A stretch of 64,000 bases of DNA, from the NCBI GenBank assembly GCA_947172415.1, contig OX359190.1, positions 8,556,001-8,620,000 of the forward strand, in the 5' to 3' direction. The DNA comes from Chondrosia reniformis. Lineage: Eukaryota; Porifera; Demospongiae; Chondrillida; Chondrillidae. Made by a program: the position numbers and the translations under genes. The notes beneath the pieces were generated by a model. It saw only the letters and a list, made by a program, of their open reading frames with translations, ran no database searches and had not been told where the DNA came from. Positions within the stretch are counted from its first letter, which is position 1; each line of letters begins with the position of its first letter. This document shows, piece after piece, positions 1-18,100 of the stretch.

Positions 1-93
1 AACTTCATGTATTTAGCTAAGTGTTAACGTATTTTAAAAACACAGATGGTTCAGCATTGTATGGCTTCCGCAAATTTTAACAGATATACGTAC

Positions 94-177
94 CTTAAGT
101 TTCTTTTTAAGTTCGTCCATCTCATCAGGATAGCCCCACTGCTTAGTCGAGGTAGGATGGCGCTGTAGGGCAGACAT
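94..177 (-). CDS. First coding exon of an unidentified gene (partial; continues beyond the left edge)
   Basis: On the minus strand an ATG at 177-175 opens 28 codons (MSALQRHPTSTKQWGYPDEM, then an acidic/lysine-rich DELKKKLK) and ends in phase 0 at a consensus donor GTACGT (93-88). An in-frame TGA lies directly before the ATG, so the start is well defined. The lysine-rich end looks like the start of a helix or coiled coil. No family was recognised, and the other exons lie outside the window. The gene is head-to-tail with JNK, whose stop is about 1.5 kb upstream. Confidence 0.5.
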
Positions 178-887
178 TCAACCTGCAGTAATGAATGATG
201 TGAAGTAAAGTCGCTCACTTTGGGTCACACTGCAAAGTTAGCACTGCTACGAATAGTAATGGGCGCATTTACGCTGTAGGCTAGGCTAGATCTGGCTATA
301 AAGATAAGTGTCGCAGTTACAGTTACACTACTGAACGAGGATGCATAGTTAGGCGCGGATCATTTTTGAGACGCATCTATATAGGGGTACGATAGAAATA
401 GGATTTCAATTCATCAGAGAGAATTACCCTTTAAGCAAACCCGTACATCTAACTAGTATAATTAATGCAGTCACTTACCATATACTTGGGAGTATATTCG
501 GCCAACGAGACTTGATAGAAGCCACAAAAGTGAGTTGTGAGCGTTCACGAGTTCCTTCCGACGTTCCTTCTTCCTTGCAGTCCTTTAACTTTAAGAATTG
601 ATCTCCTTCCGTAGGCGGGCTAGCTCCTACACATGCCACTGCATCCCACATACCTGGACATTCGGAGGTGTGTTTACCTCCTACGGCTTACACCACTCCT
701 TCTTACCATGCGACCAGACCACACTCGGAAGACATTTTGAAGTCAACCTAACTGTGGAGGTTAAGTATGGAGTCTTACAATTAAGACAAATACAAACAAA
801 GCTCATGTTCAAATGTTTCCAAAGAAGCTGTTTTCAGTACCAGTTGATTAAAACGAGATGAATGCATTAATAATCTAACACAAAAGT
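178..887. other. Upstream region of the left-edge gene; nothing else recognised
   Basis: This stretch should hold the promoter and 5'UTR of the minus-strand gene starting at 177. It is less AT-rich than the flanks and has several CpGs, but no convincing TATA box or CCAAT box was found. An 87-codon open frame at 598-861 has no recognisable protein features and is not called. Confidence 0.3.
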
Positions 888-1086
888 TTTCTCAGATGCT
901 ACATCTGCTTCAGAGTAAAGGCTTAGGGAACTAAACCTAGCGAGAGTTTGAATGAGGATACAAGAGTTTTCTTCTATTTCTCTTTTCGTCACAGAGTCAG
1001 GCAGCTGTTTCTGGGGATTCTACCCATCATCAGTAACCCTGGGAATCTTTGTCTTCTTGATCTTTTGTGAGTCCTTGCCATGTATA
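888..1086 (-). repeat. R1 dispersed repeat, copy 1
   Basis: Reverse-orientation copy of the R1 family. It runs from the end motif ATGCTACATCTGC through AAGGCTTAGGGAACTAAACC and CAAGAGTTTTCTTC to TTGATCTTTTGTGAGTCCTT. The reference full copy is at 51044-51312. Confidence 0.7.
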
Positions 1087-1674
1087 TCATGAATAATGCA
1101 TTGGTACTACTTCTTGCTAAATTCCCAGTTCCAATATATTAATAGTACAGAGAATATATTGTTAAATCATTCATATTTAATGGACAATACTTTAAGAATA
1201 ATTTCTTAGAGAAATACAAGGCAATAACAGTTAATCACACCTCCTAAAGATAGTAGTTTACTACTAAGATGTACAAGGTTCTGTATGATGGAAAGCAGAC
1301 ATCCATTTACGGGTTCTTCCTCTTAGTTATATGATACAACTTCTTGATAAATAAGCTCTGTTTGAAAAGAAGAAAAATGAGGACCATTCACTTTGTGGAT
1401 CACTCTATCTATAAAGAGCAGATTTCTTATGTATGCTCCAGTAAAATAGTAATCAAAATTAATAAACACACACACACACATACCATAAAATGGCAACTAT
1501 AGAGGAGCACACATAAACTGCATGCTGTACGTGGGCACTTGACGTGGGTCATGAGACTTCGATTCAAGGATTCTAGCTTTCCCATAGGCCATTTTGAGAA
1601 ACGTCAACAAAGCATAGATGGCATAGAAAACATTCCCATACAATTCCATTTTGCCAAAAATATTATTGAATACA

Positions 1675-9294
<7,620 letters not shown>

Positions 9295-9513
9295 GGTATC
9301 TGGAAACTAAATAATCTGCATATCAGATAGAAACGGTTACTGTTAAAATGTAGTGATGAAAACACAACTTTTTTAAATTTGAAACAAATTATTTCTTAAC
9401 AAAAGAACGATACTATCAAAATAAACTTTAGCATACTGCATTAAGAATCTGACTACGAGAAACAAGAATTATTTTAAATGTAAATTAGTTGTCCTTTCAT
9501 GTTGAAAGACATT

Positions 9514-9990
9514 TTAGTGGTGAGGGGAGCTGTGTGATGAGGCGGTGAGGGGAGCTGTGTGATGAGGTGGTGAGGGGAGCTGTGCGATGAGGTGGTGAGG
9601 GGAGCTGTGTGATGAGGTGGTGAGGGGAGCTGTGTGATGAGGTGGTGAGGGGAGCTGTGTGATGAGGTGGTGAGGGGAGCTGTGTGATGAGGTGGTGAGG
9701 GGAGCTGTGTGATGAGGCGGTGAGGGGAGCTGTGTGATGAGGTGGTGAGGGGAGCTGTGTGATGAGGTGGTGAGGGGAGCTGTGCGATGAGGTGGTGAGG
9801 GGAGCTGTGTGATGAGGTGGTGAGGGGAGCTGTGTGATGAGGTGGTGAGGGGAGCTGTGTGATGAGGTGGTGAGGGGAGCTGTGTGATGAGGTGGTGAGG
9901 GGAGCTGTGTGATGAGGTGGTGAGGGGAGCTGTGTGATGAGGTGGTGAGGGGAGCTGTGTGATGAGGTGGTGAGGGGAGCTGTGTGGTGG
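9514..9990. repeat. 25-bp minisatellite upstream of JNK
   Basis: About 19 copies of a 25-bp unit (GGGGAGCTGTGTGATGAGGT plus GGTGA). Because 25 is not a multiple of three and the unit has no stop on the minus strand, three overlapping minus open frames of 159-192 codons arise. They are period artefacts (Ser/Pro/His-rich 25-residue period), not genes. It lies 220 bp upstream of the JNK start. Confidence 0.9.
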
Positions 9991-10589
9991 CACAACACCC
10001 AGGTACTACCCGCGTTTGTGTATCTACGTAGGTACGTACATATGATGAACATTCAATCAAAATGTAAGTTTCAGATTAAGCTTAGTGAAATATAACAAAA
10101 CTTGATTTTAAGCAAAGCCTTTTCTTTTATTTGGTTAAATCAATACAGAAGTTGAAAATGTGTACGTCTGTTCACTAAGTGAAACGTGCAGTTATGCATT
10201 GGCTGTGACAAAGCATGTGGATGAGCATGCTGAAAGCTGCCTGCGTCAGGTGACCAATGAAGCATAAACCACAATTAAGAGATTATTTATTTCACTTTGT
10301 ACTAATAAACTGCTAAAGTAAAGTAACAAAATTAACCTCACCAAATACTTGGTGCCACATTACCATGTGATAACTTCAAGTAGAAACCATCTAAACAATT
10401 TGGTTGTAAGCAACTGAAATGACCAAGTTTGTGGCATCAGAATACTATCTCCAGGGAAATTGAACCACTGAGTACTGTTGACTTTAGCGTATTAGAAGAG
10501 TGAACTCCAAACGTACATAGCAAAGATCTACACTGTGTCTACGAGGGCAGACAAAGTCATTTTCTGTGCTTACAAGAGGCTACAGGACA

Positions 10590-10702
10590 AAGATAATACT
10601 TTGATTGTTTGGCCAGTCAGTGTAATACCTTCCAGTGATTATTTACGTCCATCATAGCCTTTGTACAAGCTTAGTGCAATTAACTCCCTGAGTCCAATAG
10701 AT
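10590..10702 (+). repeat. R2 dispersed repeat, copy 1
   Basis: Contains TTTGGCCAGTCAGTGTAATA, CCAGTGATTATTTACG and TCATAGCCTTTGTACAAGC followed by TGCAATTAACTCC. Same order as the copy at 42775-42895. Confidence 0.6.
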
Positions 10703-10802
10703 GGTATAATAGCATAGAAAATATTCCAAACTGCCATGCAACCAAGTCTTACCAGGCAAGAGCTCTATTAAAGTGGCAACCAGTGGTTATCTATATTGCA
10801 TA

Positions 10803-11046
10803 CCAAGGATTCACAGAAGATCAAGATAAAGAAAAAGAAAAAGACTCCCAGGATCACTGATGAAGGGTGGAATTCCCAGAAACGGCTGTCTGACCCAGTG
10901 GAGAAGAAGATGAAAGAAGGGAAAGAAGGAAGAAAAGACTCCTGTATCCTCATTCAAATCTCTCTTCAGGCTTAGTTCCCTATAGGCTCTTTTACAGAAT
11001 AGGCGTATACGTAGCATGTAGGAAAATGGTATCTTAGATTTTTCAT
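10803..11046 (+). repeat. R1 dispersed repeat, copy 3
   Basis: Nearly full-length forward copy, from CCAAGGATTCACAGAAGATC to GGTATCTTAGATTTTTCAT. It closely matches 51062-51312. Confidence 0.8.
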
Positions 11047-11749
11047 ACGTACATACACATCATAGCCCTTTTAAAGGCATTGTGCAATTATCCATTTTCA
11101 TATATCTGCAATTTACATATAAAGTGTATTAGATAGGTTTTGTGCGAATAAGTAGTGCTACAATGAAAGTAGCTTCATTATAAATTGTACCTTTCATTAA
11201 ATATGAAAGTATATACCACCGTATGGAGTTATAATATTTCACCTTAAAGATGAATATAATAGTACAATATGAAAAATTGAAATAATAAAATTATGAAATA
11301 AATAAATACACAGCAACAATCAAAGGAGCACACCCCCACGCCTATGTACGTATATAAGACACAACCAACCACACAATTAAGTACAGTCACCTATAGTAAC
11401 ACTTATAACAACAAATCTGTAACCAGCCATATAAACCCATTTGTAAACATTCATTAAACAATAATACAATCTCAGGCCTTAAAGTTCCCCTATCTTGTTA
11501 ATAATATGATCGCCCATTTTGATAATTGACACAAATGGTGGAATTGAATTCAGCCAAGTCAAAGGATGCCAAAGGATCTCTACTTAGAGCAATTAAATGC
11601 GTGGGAGTACAACATAAACTTTTGTAACAGTTAACGTACAATTAGTGTAGAGTAAATATCACTCCCAGCATTCCGCTAAACTATTTAGCCAAACACTACA
11701 TAATAATAATACTCATAGTAACGCATCTTAAAAGTTCCAAATGTACCTA

Positions 11750-11950
11750 CTTCGCTAATAACTACTTGCTTCTTCCTCTAAAACGTCGACCAGAAAAGAA
11801 AATGGCGACGCTGCTCGATCGGGATAGATTAGCACACAACGAGATAGCTTCAGGCTCCTAACTTTTCGTCCAACCTTTGAGAGACAAGTGAGACCACGGG
11901 ATTGACTGTGACAAGCCTGTTTCTGCAAACTGTTCCTCTTCCCTTTTACT
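11750..11950 (+). promoter_or_regulatory. Probable HERC promoter / 5'UTR, possibly shared with JNK
   Basis: A CpG-richer patch between the divergent JNK and HERC genes holds a YY1-like AAAATGGCGACG (11800-11811) and a short upstream ORF (ATGGCGACGCTGCTCGATCG... to TAA, 20 codons) on the plus strand. A core promoter at the 5' end of HERC is inferred from position and composition. No TATA box was seen. Sharing with JNK would need a long JNK 5'UTR intron. Confidence 0.35.
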
Positions 11951-12109
11951 AGTACAAAAATAGAAACTATTTATTATGATAAAGTAGTATAGTAATAGTA
12001 ATACATATAAAATGGATATTATTTAAATATTTTAATAGGTCTATATTTTTGTATAAATTTGTAAAAATGGAAGTTTTGTGAACATCAGAGTGTAGCGCGT
12101 TTAGCAAGA

Positions 12110-15100
12110 ATGCTTTGTTGGGGATCAAACACATACAAGCTGATACCTGTAGATTTTCATCAGATCACTAGGCCGGTGGAGTGTACATACTTCAAGTGAG
12201 AGATGACAAGATTTAGACTATTTATATTAAAGGCAATTGAAATTGAAAAGCAAATAGCTACCTACTACCTAATGGAAATTTAATAAGATTTTAGGCTAAT
12301 TATTACATGCGCAATACTATACTACTGTCATGTACTGTACCTGTGCTCAAGTAGTGTATTAATTATAATGCAATGTATGGGTTCATTTGTAGTTTGATGT
12401 AGTCCAATGTACTGATGTAATATGCTTTGTCTTCAGCAAGTGTGTATATTCTATGTTTTTAGTAATCATAAGATAGAGAATGTGGCCACGAGCGATTCGC
12501 TCTGTGTTGTGGTAACTAAGGATGGAATGGTTTACAAGTCAGGAAGGGAAGAGCATGAGCTAGGAACAGGGCAAGACTCCAATCACCCTGGTATTGTCTA
12601 AATGCATTACATGTCATGTAGTCATGCAGTCTCCTCTCTCTTGTTCTACCATACAGTCATGCTCCTATTTCTTCTTCTACCATACAGTCATGCTCCTATC
12701 TCTTGTTCTACCATACAGTCATGCTCCTATCTCTTGTTCTACCATACAGTCATGCTCCTATCTCTTGTTCTATCATACAGTCATGCTCCTATCTCTTGTT
12801 CTACCATACAGTCATGCTCCTATCTCTTGTTCTATCATACAGTCATGCTCCTATCTCTTCTTCTACCATACAGTCATGCTCCTATCTCTTGTTCTACCAT
12901 ACAGTCATACTCCTATCTCTTGTTCTACCATACAGTCATGCTCCTATCTCTTGTTCTATCATACAGTCATGCTCCTATCTCTTGTTCTACCATACAGTCA
13001 TGCAGTCTCCTATCTCTTGTTCTACCATACAGTCATACTCCTATCTCTTGTTCTACCATACAGTCATGCTCCTATCTCTTGTTCTACCATACAGTCATGC
13101 TCCTATCTCTTGTTCTACCATACAGTCATGCTCCTATCTCTTGTTCTACCATACAGTCATACTCCTATCTCTTGTTCTACCATACAGTCATGCTCCTATC
13201 TCTTGTTCTACCATACAGTCATGCTCCTATCTCTTGTTCTACCATACAGTCATGCTCCTATCTCTTGTTCTATCATACAGTCATGCTCCTATCTCTTGTT
13301 CTACCATACAGTCATGCAGTCTCCTATCTCTTGTTCTACCATACAGTCATGCAGTCTCCTATCTCTTGTTCTACCATACAGTCATGCAGTCTCCTATCTC
13401 TTGTTCTACCATACAGTCATACTCCTATCTCTTGTTCTACCATACAGTCATGCTCCTATCTCTTGTTCTACCATACAGTCATGCTCCTATCTCTTGTTCT
13501 ACCATACAGTCATGCTCCTATCTCTTGTTCTACCATACAGTCATGCAGTCTCCTATCTCTTGTTCTACCATGCAGTGTCAGTTGACATCTTCTCCACACT
13601 GTCAGTTCAGTCTGTAGCTTGTGGAAAGGACTACTCCATAGTGCTCACTCAAGCGGGACAGCTATACGGATGGGGGAGGAATGACCATGGTCAACTTGGA
13701 GTGGTGAACAGCTCTGCTAATTCTCTCATTACTAAACCAAAGTAATTACTGCATAGTACCAGGGTCATGCAGTCCTCCTGTTAATATACGTACATACGTA
13801 CATATGGGGATATGGTAACATATTTTTAGATTTCTTACTGTAGGGTATGTATTGAACTGAAATAGATTTCTTAAATTTTCTGCTTAATAGGTACATTGGT
13901 GCCTGGTGGCATCACGTTTGGTTACCATGGGATTGTCATTTAGTGGTGACATACGAAGTAGTCCCAATAGTTCATTATACTAGAAAAATCAATTCACATA
14001 GATAGGTTCTTCTTTGAGTTTTTTGAGAGTCTAAAACACGATTTGTTTTAATCTTCTTGCAATGCTTTGATCTCAGGAATCTTCTTCAGTGACTGGCGTT
14101 TGGAAGTCTGTTGCCTTTTAGGAATTAGTTCTGTAGACATTTCAGAGAAGAATTGTCTATAAAGAGGTAACAAAATTTCCTCCAGCAGCCATGCACTGAA
14201 AAAGGTTGAAACATCCAACAGATGATTAAATCAAAAATGTGTCTTTAGAGCCTCTATAAGCTCAGTAGATTCACCTAAAGATGCTTTTCAAGATGTTGAG
14301 TTGTTTTTGTAGGCAGATAAAGCAAGTTGGAAATGTTTCTGATAAAGTGATTCAAGTGAAAGGTGGACATTATCATGTGTTGGCAATGCTACAAGGTATG
14401 TACTGTATATCAATTGAATGTTCTCACAAGTCCCATCAAAGATCTGTTCTTTCCCTTCTCTATTGCTCCTCCCACCATCTCCTCCTCACTCCATTCCTCC
14501 CTCCTCCCTCCTCCCCCATTCCTCCCTCCCTCCTCCCCCCCATTCCTCCCTCCCTCCTCCCCCATTCCTCCTCCCTCCTCCCATCATTACCTCATCCTCC
14601 CTCCTCCCCCCATCCCTCCCTCCCTCCTCCCATCATTACCTCATCCTCCCTCCTCCCCCCATTCCTCCCTCCCTCCTACCCCCATTCCTCCCTCCCTCCT
14701 CCCTCATCCCTCCATGCCATCTATTCCTTGATCCCTCCTTCCCTAGATGGAACACTCTATGCTTGGGGTCTCAATTCCAGCGGTCAGCTCGGACTAGGAA
14801 ACCTCTCTGACAAGGAACCAGTACCTAAACTTGTATCACACCTTAAAGGGCTCCCTGTTGCCATGGTAGCTGCAGGAGGTAATCACAGCTTTGTATTGTC
14901 TCATTCAGGAGCAATTTATGGTTGGGGAAATAACAGGTATACTGAAATGAGTATTTTACCATCATTAATAGGGGGTGGATCTAGGGAACAAATAAATTGA
15001 GTTAAAAACTCGTGCATGAAGCTGCCACGAGTTATATACATATGCCATATATATATTATATACGTAGATATGTATATGTACGTAGTATAATCCCGTTATA

Positions 15101-18100
15101 GTGAAGCTCAATATAAAATGTTCCTTATATTGAATATTCACTATATTGAATGTATATACAAGTATACAACTTTTACTGGGGCTAGCAAAATACTTCACTA
15201 TACTGAGACATTTACTATAAGTGATCGTTGTAATGAGATTCTACTGATATACTTTTTATTTTTGTTTCCTGATTGTAGTCATGGTCAAGTTGGTGTCGGT
15301 TCTAGTGTGTCTGTTCTTCCTGTTCCGCAACTCCTAGAAACCTTAAGAAGCCTTGTACCTTCATTCATCAGCTGTGGAGATGACCATACTGCCATACTAA
15401 CTCAAGTATGTTTACAGACATCTAGCTGATATACTATATGACTATACTGTTAGGGCATACGTATACATAGCCGATATACTAGAACTTGTGGTTGATAGGG
15501 CAATTAATTAATTGCACGTAAAATAGTACATATTATGGCTGAAATAATAATTATTCCATATTCTGCCTTTATATTCTGGCTAAATACAGCAGTAACACTA
15601 CATTTTGACTATTTTAGAGTTTTTTCCTTATTTGGTCAGGATGGAGGTGTCTTCACATGTGGTGAGGGGTCCAAAGGTCAACTAGGCCATGGCTCACTTG
15701 GTAGTATATCCACCCCTAGGAAGGTTGCAGAGCTGATGGGGACAGTTGTCTCACAGATTGCCTGTGGAAGGTATACTTATACAAAACTATTTATATAATG
15801 ATGATATTAGAAGTAGGGATGCATATGGCAACAGTGACTAGCACATTGGAAAAAAGTAATGAAACAAGACAGTGATCAGAAATTAATGATGAATTATTGT
15901 ATAAATATGTAGATAATGTAACCCATGTCATAGTGTACGTATATACATATGAACGTACCTGAATGTACGTAAGTATATATGAGCCAAGGACTCACTACAG
16001 ATCAAAAAGAAGACAAAGTTTTCCAGGGTCACTGATGAAGGGTGGAATTCCCAGAAACAGCTGTCTGGCCTAGTGGAGAAGAAGAGAAGAAGGAAAAACT
16101 CTTGTATCCTCATCCAAAGCTCTTACTTGGTTTAGTTCCCTAAAGGCCTTTTACTCTAAAGTAGATATAACATGTAAGAAATATGGAGTATTACATTATG
16201 TACATACAGTAGGAGTGTATCTGAACATACGTACAAATCAGTCCTGTCCTTGTTTGCTGGTGCAGCTCACATACTCTAATTCTTGAGCAAACCTCTGGTA
16301 AAGTTTGCTCATTTGGGAGTGCTACTCAGGGACAACTGGGAGGCGAACCTTTGGAGAATCAGGCCACGCCCACTAGGATCAAAGGTGTGCAATGGAGTCC
16401 CAGCTATGGTTCTCCGGTGGACTCCAATACAGTAGTTGTGCAGAAGCTACTTGCTAGTGGAAATAACTCTTTTGTCATCAAAGTCACTGATGTAAGTTTT
16501 TTGAATAGTGATGACCATAATTTAACATTGAATTGTTCCTTGTACGTACTTTTGTAATGTAGATTCTATAATCAATAAATAACTTCTGCATATTGTTTAC
16601 TACAAATATATAAATGCTACTATTCTTGAAATTGCTTAAAATTAAGGCATTTGGCTACTTTTATTTTGGTAATTTTACTGACAAGACAGTTGTTGTTTGG
16701 TGTAGTTTGGCAGTTGAAATATTGGATGGTTCATCTTTTCATAATTTTGAGTGTCTAAAGATGCAGTTTTTGTTCTTTGTTCTGTCGGACGTTTCGACCC
16801 TGGGGGTCTTCTTCAATCATGATCATCTATTAGTTGAAATATTGGTGGATTGCTCTCAAAGCCAGCAATCTGCCACATATAAGTTCACGCCAAAATTTCT
16901 TGCTATACAATATAATACATACGTACAACCTGTCATGTTTGCATACGCATAGAAAGGTTCCTGTCTTTCTTTGTCAGGTTAATGATGAGGTCTCAGATCA
17001 CAGATACTTTAAGGGTGTTTCCCTCCCATTTCACATCACAAGTGAAGAGGTGAAATCAATTTGGGAAACAGTTAGTAAAGCTACCACTATTGAAAAATTT
17101 AAAAGGTACATATTACCTACGTATTACCTACGTATATTTTGTAATGGAGATTTCTACATACGTACGTTCGTACGTACAGGTATGTATAAACTGATTAGAG
17201 ATTTAATTTGTGTACCAACTACAGGTATTGCGAGTTGGTCTTTCAATCCTTGAGTAGCTTCAATGCCTCTTTCTTGAGCAGGTAAGTTTATATGTAAACA
17301 CCATTTTACCATCTTCTTAGAGATATGGTTGACATCAATAGGAAGCTGAGGAATTTATATTTGTCTTATTGCAGCACTCATCACTTAACCAACGAGAGAA
17401 ACCCTGGAATTAGCTCTGAAGCTGTGACTTGTTTCTCAAAAGTTTTATTGGCTGTGATCTCAGAAAAGGATTTGGAGCAAAAGGTGATTTACTAATTGTC
17501 ATATACGTAGAGTCTTAAAACCTCGTACTACAATGTTAATACTACATAAAGTAGTGGCTAATGAACACTGTATAAGAGAAAGTACTGCACTTCTAATCCA
17601 TACAATCACTACTTTTTGCTGTGGTTTGACAATTTCAAACATTTAAAGAGTAGACTATTGTTGAAGACAGAATAACCTTGAAACATCTTACCTAATATAA
17701 TGAACAGTATCTTCAGGCATTGAGGTGCTCAGATTAATGGTTCAACCTTATAATTCTACTTTTAAAGCATTTTCATCCTAACCACTCACAAGACATTGAA
17801 AGATTAACAATTTCAAATTTAACACATTTTGAGACATCCTAACTTCATTTCGGTCCTTTCATTCCCATTGTGTAGATGTGTACCTGGTTTAACCAGTTAT
17901 TGTCCAAGGTTTCAGTCCAGTTGGTAGACATTGAGTGTATGAGGGTCTACTGGTCCAGCAGTGTCTTAATGATCAGCCTCCCGTACCAGGAGAGATTAAG
18001 CCTCATTCTACAGCCTCTTACAACTTTCAGTAAGAGTATTATCCAACAAGACAAGGCAATGCTGAAGGTGTTTGGTGAGCTGTGATCTTTGAAGAATATG

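Noticed and set aside
598..861. 87-codon plus-strand ORF
   Set aside because: No ATG (opens at a TTG-type codon), no domain, no splice sites consistent with a gene, next to an R1 repeat.
9474..10060. Three overlapping minus-strand ORFs of 159-192 codons
   Set aside because: They are generated by a 25-bp minisatellite without stops; the proteins are one 25-residue period in shifted phase and have no splice or start context.
12594..13745. Plus-strand ORFs of 304-383 codons
   Set aside because: Read-through of the intron 2 minisatellite in three frames; only the last ~55 codons of one frame are real HERC exon 3.
14965..15198. 77-codon minus ORF
   Set aside because: Antisense to HERC intron 5 and composed largely of MITE and TATA/TACGTA-rich sequence.
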